A DNA stretch of 64,000 nucleotides from assembly GCF_021401085.1 (NCBI RefSeq), contig NZ_JACBFP010000011.1:1-64000 (forward strand), read 5' to 3'. Shown here piece by piece: positions 26,693 to 35,043 of this stretch; the stretch's first letter is position 1; every line of letters begins with the position of its first letter. Source of the stretch: Chryseobacterium sp. R2A-55 (GTDB lineage: Bacteria; Bacteroidota; Bacteroidia; Flavobacteriales; Weeksellaceae). The notes under the pieces were generated by a model that saw nothing but the letters and a program-made list of their open reading frames with translations, did no database searches and was not told the origin of the DNA. The translations under genes and the position numbers were made by a program.

Positions 26693-27091
26693 TTAATAAA
26701 CATAGCAGATTACTTCTCCACCAACTTTTTCTTGTCTGGCTTTCTTATCAGTCATTACTCCTCTGGAAGTTGAGATGATAGCCACTCCCAAACCGTTCAG
26801 TACTCTTGGAAGCTCGTCAGAACCTTTGTACTGTCTCAAACCTGGTCTTGAAGCACGTTGAATGCTTTTGATTGCCGGTTTGTTGGTTTGTTTGTCATAC
26901 TTTAAAGCGATTTTGATAATTCCCTGAACAGCGTTGTCCTCGAACTTGTAGTTCAAGATATAACCCTGGTCAAACAAAATTTTCGTAATCTCCTTTTTGA
27001 TTTTCGATGCAGGAATTTCCACCACTTTGTGGCCTGCGCTTTGTGCGTTCCTTACTCTGGTCAGGAAATCTGAAATTGGATCTGTTACCAT
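26693..27091 (-). CDS. rpsH: 30S ribosomal protein S8
   Basis: The 132-residue protein organises the central domain of 16S rRNA. MVTDPISDFLTRVRNAQSAG at the start and ISTSRGVMTDKKARQEKVGG near the end are the usual motifs. In Escherichia coli S8 represses the spc operon; no target hairpin was identified here. Confidence 0.97.
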   Translation of the reverse strand: MVTDPISDFLTRVRNAQSAGHKVVEIPASKIKKEITKILFDQGYILNYKFEDNAVQGIIKIALKYDKQTNKPAIKSIQRASRPGLRQYKGSDELPRVLNGLGVAIISTSRGVMTDKKARQEKVGGEVICYVY

Positions 27092-27135
27092 TTTTCTATT
27101 TGTTGTTATTGGTTAAGGACAATCAGTTTTGAAAG

Positions 27136-27220
27136 AGAACCAAGATCAAGGAACAAAGAAACAAGACTTAGTATTTGTAATTTATTCTTTTATCTTTTAT
27201 CTTAAGTCAACTTGACTGTC
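27136..27220. repeat. Seven-base array between rpsN and rpsH
   Basis: The spacer of 147 nt holds AGAACCA, AGATCAA, GGAACAA, AGAAACA, AGACTTA (27136-27170) and, after about 15 nt, TCTTTTA, TCTTTTA, TCTTAAG, TCAACTT, GACTGTC (27186-27220). The second set is the TCT-type complement of the first AGA-type set. Confidence 0.75.
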
Positions 27221-27238
27221 TAGATTAGTAAATAATTA

Positions 27239-27508
27239 TTACCAACTTGCTTTTTTAACTCCCGGGATCAGACCTGCGTTGGCCATTTCACGGAATGTTA
27301 CTCTGGAAATACCGAAGGTTCTCATATATCCTCTTGGTCTACCGGTCAATTTGCATCTGTTGTGCAATCTAACTGGTGACGCGTCTTTCGGAAGTTTTTG
27401 CAATGCTTCGTAATCACCGGCTTCTTTCAAAGCCTTTCTTTTCTCAGCATATTTTGCAACTGTAGCTTCTCTTTTGCGCTCACGCGCTTTCATTGATTCT
27501 TTAGCCAT
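27239..27508 (-). CDS. rpsN: 30S ribosomal protein S14, zinc-free type
   Basis: The 89-residue protein is of the longer S14 type without the CxxC pairs (only one cysteine, in [20 protein letters not shown]). It binds the 16S 3' major domain. It follows rplE by 3 nt and precedes a long repeat-bearing spacer. Confidence 0.97.
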   Translation of the reverse strand: MAKESMKARERKREATVAKYAEKRKALKEAGDYEALQKLPKDASPVRLHNRCKLTGRPRGYMRTFGISRVTFREMANAGLIPGVKKASW

Positions 27509-27511
27509 TTC

Positions 27512-28063
27512 TTAGTTCTTTTTGAAAGGTAAACCGAAGTGAGTTAATAATGATTTTGCTTCTTTGTCAGTTTTCGCAGAAGTTACAAAAGTAATGTCCA
27601 TCCCTTGGATTTTTTTCACTTTGTCGATTACGATCTCCGGGAAGATGATTTGCTCAGTGATTCCCAAGTTGTAATTTCCTCTTCCATCAAAACCGTCTGC
27701 TTTGATTCCGCTGAAATCTCTGATTCGCGGTAATGCTGAAGAGGTCAATCTATCAAGAAACTCATACATTCTTTCAGCTCTCAATGTTACTCTTGCTCCA
27801 ACCGGCATTCCTTTTCTCAATTTGAAGGCTGCTTCGTCTTTTTTAGAGATTGTTCCCACTGCTTTCTGGCCGGTAATTGCTGTTAATTCTTCCACTGCAT
27901 AGTCCACAATTTTCTTGTCAGCTGTAGCAGCTCCCAATCCTTGTGATACAACGATTTTCTGTAATTTAGGAACCTGCATCACAGATTTGTACCCAAATTC
28001 TTCCATCATTGCAGGAACAATTTTCTCTTTGTATATTTTTTTAGGTCTTGCTATAAATTCCAT
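27512..28063 (-). CDS. rplE: 50S ribosomal protein L5
   Basis: The start at the ATG on 28063 ([20 protein letters not shown]) is preferred over one two codons upstream; 183 residues. L5 binds 5S rRNA and forms part of the P-site bridge. Motifs [20 protein letters not shown] and [11 protein letters not shown] are present. Confidence 0.97.
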   Translation of the reverse strand: MEFIARPKKIYKEKIVPAMMEEFGYKSVMQVPKLQKIVVSQGLGAATADKKIVDYAVEELTAITGQKAVGTISKKDEAAFKLRKGMPVGARVTLRAERMYEFLDRLTSSALPRIRDFSGIKADGFDGRGNYNLGITEQIIFPEIVIDKVKKIQGMDITFVTSAKTDKEAKSLLTHFGLPFKKN

Positions 28064-28076
28064 TGTCATTTACAAA

Positions 28077-28397
28077 TTATATTGTTTTACCGGTTGTTTT
28101 AGCAACTCTTACTTTTTTGTCACCTTCCGTTTTGAATCCTACTTTGGTAGCATTTCCTTTGTCATCCAAAAGTGCTATATTGGAAATGTGGATAGATGCC
28201 TCTTTTTCTACAATTCCACCTTGAGGATTTCCTGCGGATGGTTTTGTGTGTCTTTTCACGATGTTCAATCCAGCGATGATCACTCTTGGATCTTTGCCTT
28301 CTTTCTTAATTACTTCAAGAACTTCGCCCTTGTTTCCTTTATTTTTTCCGGTAGTAACGATGACGTTATCTCCTCTTTTAATTTTAACTTTAGTCAT
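28077..28397 (-). CDS. rplX: 50S ribosomal protein L24
   Basis: The 106-residue assembly initiator of the large subunit has the KOW motif (IKRGDNVIVTTGKNKGNKGE) and the end VRVAKTTGKTI. It lies 19 nt after rplN. Confidence 0.97.
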   Translation of the reverse strand: MTKVKIKRGDNVIVTTGKNKGNKGEVLEVIKKEGKDPRVIIAGLNIVKRHTKPSAGNPQGGIVEKEASIHISNIALLDDKGNATKVGFKTEGDKKVRVAKTTGKTI

Positions 28398-28416
28398 TTT
28401 CTTAAAATTTTAAAAA

Positions 28417-28785
28417 TTAAAGTACTTCGGGTGCCAAAGAAATTACTTTCATATATTCCTTGTCTCTCAGTTCTCTTGCCACTGGTCCGAAAACACGTGT
28501 TCCTCTCATTTCTCCTGCCGCGTTTAAAAGCACGCAAGCATTGTCGTCGAATTTGATGTATGAACCGTCTTTCCTTCTCACCGCTTTTTTAGTTCTCACT
28601 ACTACAGCTTTAGAAACTGTACCTTTTTTAGCGTTTCCCTGTGGTGTGGAATCTTTGATAGTCACTACGATCTTATCACCAACTGAAGCATATCTTCTTC
28701 TAGTTCCACCTAGAACTCTGATTACAAGTACTTCTTTTGCACCTGTGTTATCAGCAACTTTTAATCTTGATTCTGTTTGTAACAT
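28417..28785 (-). CDS. rplN: 50S ribosomal protein L14
   Basis: The 122-residue protein ([40 protein letters not shown]) sits at the subunit interface and binds L19 and RsfS. Its start codon shares one base with the rpsQ stop (TAATG), so translation is coupled. Confidence 0.97.
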   Translation of the reverse strand: MLQTESRLKVADNTGAKEVLVIRVLGGTRRRYASVGDKIVVTIKDSTPQGNAKKGTVSKAVVVRTKKAVRRKDGSYIKFDDNACVLLNAAGEMRGTRVFGPVARELRDKEYMKVISLAPEVL

Positions 28786-29039
28786 TACTTAGCTTTTTCA
28801 ATGATTCTTACTAATCTCCATCTTTTATTTTTGCTCAAAGGTCTGGTTTCGGTAATCAAAACTTTGTCGCCTTCGCTACACTCGTTGTTCTCATCATGAG
28901 CGGTATATTTTTTCGTTTTCAAAACGAACTTACCGTACATCGGGTGTTTCATTCTCATCGTTTCACTTACAACAATGGTTTTTTCCATCTTATTGCTAGA
29001 AACGATTCCGATTCTTTCTTTTCTTAAATTTCTATCCAT
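28785..29039 (-). CDS. rpsQ: 30S ribosomal protein S17
   Basis: The 84-residue OB-fold protein ([40 protein letters not shown]) binds the 5' domain of 16S rRNA. It overlaps rplN by one base and follows rpmC by 15 nt. Confidence 0.97.
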   Translation of the reverse strand: MDRNLRKERIGIVSSNKMEKTIVVSETMRMKHPMYGKFVLKTKKYTAHDENNECSEGDKVLITETRPLSKNKRWRLVRIIEKAK

Positions 29040-29054
29040 GATAAAATGAAATTC

Positions 29055-29243
29055 TTATTGTTGTTTAAGTGTTAGTTCTGTTTCCAGTCTGGCGATCGTT
29101 TTTCTCAGATCCCTGATTTGGATTGGATTTTCGATCGGGCTGATTTTGTGTGCCAATTTCAGCTTCTGCAAATCTGCTCTTGTCTCAGCTAATTTGTTTT
29201 TGATATCTCCTTCGCTTAGATTTTTGATGTCTGCTTTCTTCAT
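29055..29243 (-). CDS. rpmC: 50S ribosomal protein L29
   Basis: The start is at the ATG on 29243 (MKKADIKNLSEGDIKNKLAE), giving 62 residues; a frame nine codons longer would overlap rplP. L29 lies beside the exit tunnel and contacts trigger factor and SRP. The end NPIQIRDLRKTIARLETELT is typical. Confidence 0.96.
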   Translation of the reverse strand: MKKADIKNLSEGDIKNKLAETRADLQKLKLAHKISPIENPIQIRDLRKTIARLETELTLKQQ

Positions 29244-29253
29244 TTTTCTACAA

Positions 29254-29679
29254 TTATTGAGGTTGAACAAAATCGTTAGCGACTACAAATTTGGTAACTA
29301 CCGGCAATTTCTGTGCGGCAAGTCTAAGTGCTTCTTTCGCTACTTCGTAAGGGACACCACCTACTTCGAACATAATTTTACCTGGTTTTACTACGGCTAC
29401 CCAATATTCCACGGCACCTTTACCTTTACCCATACGTACTTCGGCTGGTTTTTTGGTAATTGGTTTATCTGGGAAGATTTTGATCCATAGCTGACCTTCT
29501 CTTTTCATATATCTCGTAGCGGCGATACGCGCAGCTTCGATTTGTCTTGCAGTAATCCAAGCACCTTCAGTTGCCTTGATCCCGAAAGTTCCGTAAGCGA
29601 GTTGATTCCCTCTTTGGGCAATCCCCTTCATCTTCATCTTGTGAACTTTACGGAATTTAGTTCTTCTTGGTTGTAACAT
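29254..29679 (-). CDS. rplP: 50S ribosomal protein L16
   Basis: The 141-residue protein near the A site and the peptidyl transferase centre shows [40 protein letters not shown] and [20 protein letters not shown]. The last reaches the conserved arginine region that ycfD-type enzymes hydroxylate elsewhere. It is separated from rpsC by a repeat-bearing spacer. Confidence 0.97.
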   Translation of the reverse strand: MLQPRRTKFRKVHKMKMKGIAQRGNQLAYGTFGIKATEGAWITARQIEAARIAATRYMKREGQLWIKIFPDKPITKKPAEVRMGKGKGAVEYWVAVVKPGKIMFEVGGVPYEVAKEALRLAAQKLPVVTKFVVANDFVQPQ

Positions 29680-29689
29680 TTCTTTAAAT

Positions 29690-29745
29690 TTTAGACCTGT
29701 CTGCCGACAGGCAGGTTTTAGATTCTAGACTTTAAAATTTTCTAT
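29690..29745. repeat. Weaker seven-base array with a palindrome between rpsC and rplP
   Basis: Blocks TTTAGAC, CTGTCTG, CCGACAG, GCAGGTT, TTAGATT, CTAGACT, TTAAAAT, TTTCTAT. The centre, CCTGTCTG CCGA CAGGCAGG, is a near-perfect palindrome of a type recalled as scattered in flavobacterial genomes. The period is less clear than in the other arrays. Confidence 0.5.
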
Positions 29746-29792
29746 TTTAAAAAAGTAACGGTAATTTAAAATTTAAAAACTCATCTAAAATT

Positions 29793-30539
29793 TTAGTTGT
29801 TAGTATTTCTTCTAGGTTTTCTTTCTCTGTCCCCTCTTTCGCCTCTCTCGCTTCTTTCTCCTCTTCCTGAAGGTCCTTTTTTCTGTTGTCCTACTAGTGG
29901 GCTAAGTTCTCTCTTACCGTAAACTTCACCTTTCATGATCCAAACTTTCACACCTAGTTTTCCGTATTGTGTCAATGCTTCCCCGATGTGGTAATCGATA
30001 TCTGCTCGGAATGTTGACAATGGGATTCTTCCTTCTTTGAAAGATTCGCTTCTTGCCATTTCAGCACCGTTTAATCTTCCGGAGATCATCACTTTGATTC
30101 CTTCTGCACCCATTCTCATTGTGGAAGCCATTGCCATTTTCACGGCTCTTCTATAAGAGATACGGTTTTCGATTTGTTTTGCGATGCTGTCTGCAACCAA
30201 TACTGCGTCAAGCTCAGGTCTTTTGATTTCGAAGATATTGATCTGGATGTCTTTGTCAGTAATCTTTTTCAACTCTTCTTTCAGTTTGTCAACTTCCTGG
30301 CCACCTTTACCAATGATTAAACCTGGTCTTGCAGTGGTGATGGTTACGGTTACTAATTTCAGGGTTCTTTCAATAAAGATTTTTGAAATCCCGCCTTTAG
30401 ATAATCTTGCTTCAAGGTATCTTCTGATTTTGTAGTCTTCTGCGATTCTGTCTCCATAATCGTTTCCGCCAAACCAGTTAGAATCCCATCCTCTGATGAT
30501 TCCTAATCTGTTACCAATTGGATTTGTCTTCTGTCCCAT
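29793..30539 (-). CDS. rpsC: 30S ribosomal protein S3 with basic tail
   Basis: The 248-residue protein lines the mRNA entry channel. The KH domain ([20 protein letters not shown]) and the C-domain ([20 protein letters not shown]) are complete. The last 30 residues are an Arg/Glu/Gly-rich tail ([20 protein letters not shown]), probably unstructured. Confidence 0.97.
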   Translation of the reverse strand: MGQKTNPIGNRLGIIRGWDSNWFGGNDYGDRIAEDYKIRRYLEARLSKGGISKIFIERTLKLVTVTITTARPGLIIGKGGQEVDKLKEELKKITDKDIQINIFEIKRPELDAVLVADSIAKQIENRISYRRAVKMAMASTMRMGAEGIKVMISGRLNGAEMARSESFKEGRIPLSTFRADIDYHIGEALTQYGKLGVKVWIMKGEVYGKRELSPLVGQQKKGPSGRGERSERGERGDRERKPRRNTNN

Positions 30540-30542
30540 ACC

Positions 30543-30944
30543 TTATTTATTATCTTTAGTACCTAAAATTAAAGTGATGTGGTTGCTTCTTTTTCTGATT
30601 CTGTACCCTCTTCCTTGAGGAGCTGGTCTGAGTCTCTTCAATTGTCTTGCACTGTCCACATGAATTTCCTTCACGATAAGTCCTGCTTCTTCAATGTCTG
30701 CACCTTCATTTTTAGTCTGCCAGTTTGCCATTGCAGAAAGTAATACTTTCTCTAATTTGTTGGATGCATCTTTTTTCGAGAATTTAAGGATAGCCAAAGC
30801 TTTGTCCACCTCAACGCCTCTGATGATGTCTGCAACCAACCTCATTTTTCTAGGAGAAGACGGGCAATCGTTGTGCAACGCTTTTACCACATCTTGGTTT
30901 GCTATTTTACGTGCCAAAGCACTCTCTCTTTTTCTTGATCCCAT
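30543..30944 (-). CDS. rplV: 50S ribosomal protein L22
   Basis: The 133-residue protein reaches into the exit tunnel with its beta-hairpin ([20 protein letters not shown]). Motifs [20 protein letters not shown] and [20 protein letters not shown] are present. The hairpin appears normal, with no visible deletion of the macrolide-resistance kind. Confidence 0.97.
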   Translation of the reverse strand: MGSRKRESALARKIANQDVVKALHNDCPSSPRKMRLVADIIRGVEVDKALAILKFSKKDASNKLEKVLLSAMANWQTKNEGADIEEAGLIVKEIHVDSARQLKRLRPAPQGRGYRIRKRSNHITLILGTKDNK

Positions 30945-30946
30945 GA

Positions 30947-31225
30947 TTATCTACCTCCTTTATTTTTGTTACCACCGTGACCTCTGAAAGATCTTGTCGG
31001 AGAAAATTCGCCTAACTTGTGACCTACCATGTTTTCAGTAACGTAAACCGGGATAAAAGATTTCCCGTTGTGCACTGCAATGGTTTGTCCCACGAAATCC
31101 GGAGAGATCATTGACGCTCTGGACCACGTTTTGATTACTGTCTTCTTACCAGACTCTATGTTTGCCTGAACCTTCTTATCTAAAGTATGATGAATGAAAG
31201 GTCCTTTTTTAAGTGATCTTGCCAT
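30947..31225 (-). CDS. rpsS: 30S ribosomal protein S19
   Basis: The 92-residue head protein ([40 protein letters not shown]) binds the 16S 3' domain together with S13. Spacing to both neighbours is 2 nt. Confidence 0.97.
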   Translation of the reverse strand: MARSLKKGPFIHHTLDKKVQANIESGKKTVIKTWSRASMISPDFVGQTIAVHNGKSFIPVYVTENMVGHKLGEFSPTRSFRGHGGNKNKGGR

Positions 31226-31227
31226 AA

Positions 31228-32049
31228 TTATTTTCTTTTAGATACGATAAATCGGTTAGACTCTTTGTTTTTCTTTCTTGTTTTATAACCTTTCGCCGGT
31301 TTACCGTTTCTTGATCTTGGATGACCTCCAGAAGAACGACCTTCACCACCTCCCATTGGGTGATCAACCGGGTTCATTACTACGGCTCTGGTTCTTGGTC
31401 TTCTACCCAACCATCTGCTTCTACCAGCTTTTCCAGACACGGTCAATTGGTGGTCTGAGTTGGAGATAGATCCAATCATTGCCATACATTCTGAAAGAAT
31501 CATTCTGGATTCTCCTGAAGGCAATTTGATGATTGCATATTTCTTGTCTCTTGAGACCAACTGCGCTGAAGAACCTGCAGATCTGGCCAAAATTGCACCT
31601 TGTCCAGGTTTCAATTCTATGCAAGAAATCACAGTTCCTAAAGGAATGTTTTTCAATTTCATTGCATTACCAACGTTTGGTTCTGCACTTTCAGAAGAAA
31701 TTACTTTCTGATCCACTTTGATACCGTTTGGAGCGATGATGTATCTCTTCTCTCCGTCTGTGTATTCCACTAGTGCGATGAAAGCAGTTCTGTTTGGATC
31801 GTACTCTACAGTTTTTACCGTTGCTTCAACATTGAATTTGTTTCTTTTGAAGTCGATAATTCTGTATTTCTTTTTGTGTCCACCTCCGGTGTAACGCATG
31901 GTCATCTTACCAGTTTGGTTACGTCCACCTGACTTTTTAATACCAACGGTTAGAGATTTCTCTGGCTTGTTGGTAGTAATTTCCTCAAAGTTGTTTACAA
32001 CTCTGAATCTCTGTCCCGGGGTGATAGGTTTTAATTTTCTAACAGACAT
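31228..32049 (-). CDS. rplB: 50S ribosomal protein L2
   Basis: The 273-residue protein is needed for subunit joining and peptidyl transfer. The central domain ([20 protein letters not shown]) and the conserved loop near the catalytic centre ([20 protein letters not shown]) with its histidine are present. Confidence 0.97.
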   Translation of the reverse strand: MSVRKLKPITPGQRFRVVNNFEEITTNKPEKSLTVGIKKSGGRNQTGKMTMRYTGGGHKKKYRIIDFKRNKFNVEATVKTVEYDPNRTAFIALVEYTDGEKRYIIAPNGIKVDQKVISSESAEPNVGNAMKLKNIPLGTVISCIELKPGQGAILARSAGSSAQLVSRDKKYAIIKLPSGESRMILSECMAMIGSISNSDHQLTVSGKAGRSRWLGRRPRTRAVVMNPVDHPMGGGEGRSSGGHPRSRNGKPAKGYKTRKKNKESNRFIVSKRK

Positions 32050-32073
32050 TACTATTGTTTATATTATTTAATT

Positions 32074-32127
32074 GCTATTTGCTTTTGGCTACTGGCGGCT
32101 GGCTTTTAGCTATTCGCCATCTGCTAT
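32074..32127. repeat. Eight-unit seven-base array between rplW and rplB
   Basis: GCTATTT, GCTTTTG, GCTACTG, GCGGCTG, GCTTTTA, GCTATTC, GCCATCT, GCTATTT: eight units in perfect phase, each starting with GC, the last ending in the rplW stop codon. All run in one direction. Confidence 0.85.
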
Positions 32128-32415
32128 TTACACTGCGAAAATGTCGATAACTTCGCCTTCTACAAGCTTCACTACCGCTTTTTTCAATTTGTTGGTTTTT
32201 CCAACTTGTAGTCCTTTTTTGGTGTATTTCGAAGAAACTGTAGGAGCGTAAATCATGGTGTTTACTTCCGCCACTTTCACACCGTAAGCATCTTCTATCG
32301 CTTTCTTAATCTGGATTTTGTTAGCTTTTGGTTGCACCAAGAAGCTGTAAGTCCCTCTTAAATCAGTAAGATAGTTTGCTTTTTCTGAAATAACTGGTTT
32401 AATGATAATAGACAT
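32128..32415 (-). CDS. rplW: 50S ribosomal protein L23
   Basis: The 95-residue tunnel-exit protein (MSIIIKPVISEKANYLTDLR; VQPKANKIQIKKAIEDAYGV) is the docking site for trigger factor and SRP. It lies 3 nt after rplD. Confidence 0.97.
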   Translation of the reverse strand: MSIIIKPVISEKANYLTDLRGTYSFLVQPKANKIQIKKAIEDAYGVKVAEVNTMIYAPTVSSKYTKKGLQVGKTNKLKKAVVKLVEGEVIDIFAV

Positions 32416-32418
32416 GAT

Positions 32419-33048
32419 TTATTTTCTTAAATTTTCCTGGAATTTTTCGATAGCACCTTCTAAGAATACGATCTCACCTGCATGTACCAAGTCATAAGAA
32501 CTGATCTCATTGTAAGTCAGAACTTTGGTTTTCGGTAAATTTCTTGATGACAAGTAAACATTTTTGTTGGCTTCCGGCAAAATGTATAGAGACTTTTTCC
32601 CTTCGAAACCAAGTGCGTTGTTCAAGTTGATAAATTCTTTAGTTTTAGGAGCATCGAAAGTGAAAGCTTCCAAAATTTTAATAGAATTATCTTTCAATTT
32701 TTGAGAAAGCACAGATTTTTTAGCCAATCTTTTCAAAGCTTTGTTCAGTTTGAATCTGTAGTCTCTTGGTTTTGGACCAAAAACTCTACCTCCACCTTTG
32801 AAAGTAGGTGATTTGATGTCACCATATCTTGCAGATCCAGAACCTTTTTGCTTTTTAAGCTTTCTGGTAGAAGCGGTGATTTCGCTTCTTTCTTTTGATT
32901 TATGAGTCCCCTGTCTTTGTGCAGCAAGGTATTGTTTCACTTCTAAGTAAACCGCGTGCTGGTTTGGCTCAATCCCGAAGATTGAGTCGTCCAAAGTAAC
33001 TGTTCTTCCGGTTTCCTTTCCTGATGTATTTAATACTACTAGTTCCAT
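32419..33048 (-). CDS. rplD: 50S ribosomal protein L4
   Basis: The 209-residue protein has the tunnel loop ([40 protein letters not shown]). L4 represses the S10 operon in enterobacteria; no matching leader hairpin is seen here. Its start overlaps the rplC end by 10 nt. Confidence 0.97.
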   Translation of the reverse strand: MELVVLNTSGKETGRTVTLDDSIFGIEPNQHAVYLEVKQYLAAQRQGTHKSKERSEITASTRKLKKQKGSGSARYGDIKSPTFKGGGRVFGPKPRDYRFKLNKALKRLAKKSVLSQKLKDNSIKILEAFTFDAPKTKEFINLNNALGFEGKKSLYILPEANKNVYLSSRNLPKTKVLTYNEISSYDLVHAGEIVFLEGAIEKFQENLRK

Positions 33049-33665
33049 TTTCTGATAATTACATAAGAATTTTTTGCTCCCGGAACAGCACCTTTTACTA
33101 CTAAAAGATTTTGTTCTTCATCCACTTTTAACACTTCAAGGTTTTGAACGGTAACTTGTTTGCCACCCATTCTACCCGCCATTCTCATTCCTTTGAAAAC
33201 TCTGGACGGGTCTGAACCTGCACCGATAGAACCTGGAGCTCTCAATCTGTTGTGCTGTCCGTGTGTTGCCTGCATTACACCACCAAAGTTGTGTCTTTTA
33301 ACAACACCCTGAAAACCTTTACCTTTAGAAGTTCCAGTAACATCTACATATTCCCCTTCTGTGAATAAGTTTACCTTTACTTCATCTCCAACTTTCAACT
33401 CGTCTACGAATTCATTGTAGAATTCCACAAGTTTAGCTTTTGGAGTTACACCCGCCTTTTTGAAATGGCCGGCCAACGCTTTACCAACGTTCTTTTCACT
33501 CTTGTCATCGAAACCAAGCTGAGCAGCTTTGTACCCATCTTTTTCTATGGTTCTGACCTGTAAAACCGAGCATGGACCTGCTTGAATAACGGTACAAGGA
33601 ATGTTTTTTCCTTCTTCGTTAAACAGGGAAGTCATCCCGACTTTTTTACCAATAATACCTGACAT
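33039..33665 (-). CDS. rplC: 50S ribosomal protein L3
   Basis: The 208-residue protein ([60 protein letters not shown]) reaches the peptidyl transferase centre. It is now the first gene of a separate operon, because two opposing genes lie between it and rpsJ; a good promoter stands about 90 bp upstream. Confidence 0.97.
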   Translation of the reverse strand: MSGIIGKKVGMTSLFNEEGKNIPCTVIQAGPCSVLQVRTIEKDGYKAAQLGFDDKSEKNVGKALAGHFKKAGVTPKAKLVEFYNEFVDELKVGDEVKVNLFTEGEYVDVTGTSKGKGFQGVVKRHNFGGVMQATHGQHNRLRAPGSIGAGSDPSRVFKGMRMAGRMGGKQVTVQNLEVLKVDEEQNLLVVKGAVPGAKNSYVIIRKWN

Positions 33666-33761
33666 TATTTATATATATCTATTAAGTTCTTCATTGTCAA
33701 TCAGAGATTGCAGTGATTTCTACGTTCGAAATAGGCACACTTCTTCCCTAAATTGAGAGTG

Positions 33762-33791
33762 CAAATGTATGAAGATTTTTTGAATTGACAA
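33762..33791 (-). promoter_or_regulatory. Promoter of the rplC operon
   Basis: On the minus strand TTG (33791-33789), a 19-base spacer and TACATTTG (33769-33762) match the Bacteroidota -33/-7 consensus exactly. Transcription would begin near 33755, giving a leader of about 90 nt. It explains how rplC to rplQ are expressed although separated from rpsJ. Confidence 0.8.
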
Positions 33792-33871
33792 TGAGAGAGA
33801 TAAAAATATTTATAAAATTTAATCGCGGAGCTTTCACTAATTTTTGTATATTTTCTGCAAATATTTTAATC

Positions 33872-34294
33872 ATGAAGAAATTATTTCTGTTATCCATTTT
33901 TAGCCTGTTTTTAACTGGATGTTCGCCACAGATCAAAACCCTTGCAAACGGAAAACAAATAGACACCAGATTGGCCGGAGTTTGGACCGGTTCCGAAAAA
34001 GACCAGCAAATAGACGGCGTCTCCAAGTCTTGGGAAATGAAAAGAATGGATGACGGAACCTACACCATCAATTTCAAATTCACGCAAGATGAAATCACAG
34101 ATACCACCCACGAAGAAGGTAAATGGTGGACCGAAAATGGAAAATATTACGAATTCCATGACTATGACGGGAAAACAGATGTCTACAGCTATACTGTTCT
34201 GGATTCAAAGCGGGTAAAGTTTAAGAGCGAACAAATCACAGTTGGCATGGAAAACAACGGTTATGAATTCATAGACACGAAAACCGGAAACTAA
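33872..34294 (+). CDS. Lipoprotein inserted between rpsJ and rplC
   Basis: The start is set at the ATG on 33872, where MKKLFLLSIFSLFLTGC gives a perfect lipoprotein signal (modified Cys17); a longer frame starts 29 codons upstream, inside the rplC promoter. The 140-residue product is a beta-rich, lipocalin-like domain (RLAGVWTGSEKDQQIDG, GTYTINFKFTQDE, EGKWWTENGKYYEFHDYDG). The pattern 'G.W......DG.Y......' is common in small flavobacterial lipoproteins of unknown role. It runs opposite to the ribosomal genes on both sides. Confidence 0.8.
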   Translation: MKKLFLLSIFSLFLTGCSPQIKTLANGKQIDTRLAGVWTGSEKDQQIDGVSKSWEMKRMDDGTYTINFKFTQDEITDTTHEEGKWWTENGKYYEFHDYDGKTDVYSYTVLDSKRVKFKSEQITVGMENNGYEFIDTKTGN

Positions 34295-34297
34295 AAA

Positions 34298-34531
34298 ATG
34301 GAAACCGCAACAAAAAATGACGGATCCTCCTATGAAAACGCCATCAAAATAAGCAGCGTGCCGGAAGAATATCAATACGTGAAAGCAAACTGTAGCGACT
34401 GCAAATTAAATAGCCAGTCACTCAGTGAGAACAAAGGCCGATTTTTTGACGTGATCACAGTTACAAAGCCGGATGGTTCTACCAAAAGCTTTTACTTCGA
34501 TATTACTTCTTTTTATGGTAAAGGATTTTAG
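34298..34531 (+). CDS. Small hypothetical protein following the lipoprotein
   Basis: This 77-residue protein begins METATKNDGSSYENAIKISS, contains a CSDCKLNSQS segment with two cysteines three apart, and ends with TKSFYFDITSFYGKGF. It has no signal peptide. It starts 3 nt after the lipoprotein stop, so the pair is one transcript. The family is not known to me. Confidence 0.7.
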   Translation: METATKNDGSSYENAIKISSVPEEYQYVKANCSDCKLNSQSLSENKGRFFDVITVTKPDGSTKSFYFDITSFYGKGF

Positions 34532-34630
34532 ATTTTAAGACGGAGTGCGGAAAATAAAACGAGTACTCATTACCAAAAATTGCTAAAATCATGATTTGGA
34601 GCAAATGCACTATCGACTATTTTTAACACA

Positions 34631-34660
34631 AAAATCCGCCCTCTTTAGAGAACGGATTCA
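34631..34660 (-). terminator. Terminator after rpsJ
   Basis: On the minus strand AATCCG and CGGATT, with CTCT/AGAG inside, form a stem followed by GGATTTTTGTG. It stops the rpsL-fusA-rpsJ transcript before it can run through the inserted plus-strand genes, and may also serve those genes in reverse. Confidence 0.75.
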
Positions 34661-34680
34661 TTATAAGTATTTCGCAGTTA

Positions 34681-34715
34681 GTCTTCCGTCTCCGGACTTC
34701 GGACTTCCCGCTCCA
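34681..34715. repeat. Five-unit seven-base array after rpsJ
   Basis: GTCTTCC, GTCTCCG, GACTTCG, GACTTCC, CGCTCCA: five units ending 3 nt before the rpsJ stop, between the gene and its terminator. All run in one direction. Confidence 0.75.
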
Positions 34716-34718
34716 TCA

Positions 34719-35024
34719 TCATACTTTGATTTCCACGTCAACTCCTGATGGAAGCTCCAATTTCATAAGAGCATCTACAGTTTTTGAGGAAGAGGAATAG
34801 ATGTCCATCAATCTTTTGTGTGCAGAAAGCTGGAACTGTTCTCTTGCTTTTTTGTTAACGTGTGGAGACCTCAATACGGTGAAGATTCTCTTGTTCGTTG
34901 GCAAAGGGATTGGTCCGTTTACTACAGCACCGGTCGCTTTTACCGTTTTTACGATTTTCTCGGCAGATTTGTCCACCAAATTGTAATCGTAAGATTTTAA
35001 TTTTATTCTGATTCGTTGTGACAT
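34719..35024 (-). CDS. rpsJ: 30S ribosomal protein S10
   Basis: The 101-residue protein ([40 protein letters not shown]) is a head protein and the NusE antitermination factor. It normally starts the S10 operon; here it is the last gene of the rpsL operon, 19 nt after fusA. Confidence 0.97.
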   Translation of the reverse strand: MSQRIRIKLKSYDYNLVDKSAEKIVKTVKATGAVVNGPIPLPTNKRIFTVLRSPHVNKKAREQFQLSAHKRLMDIYSSSSKTVDALMKLELPSGVDVEIKV

Positions 35025-35043
35025 TTTAATCTAATTTTTAAAA

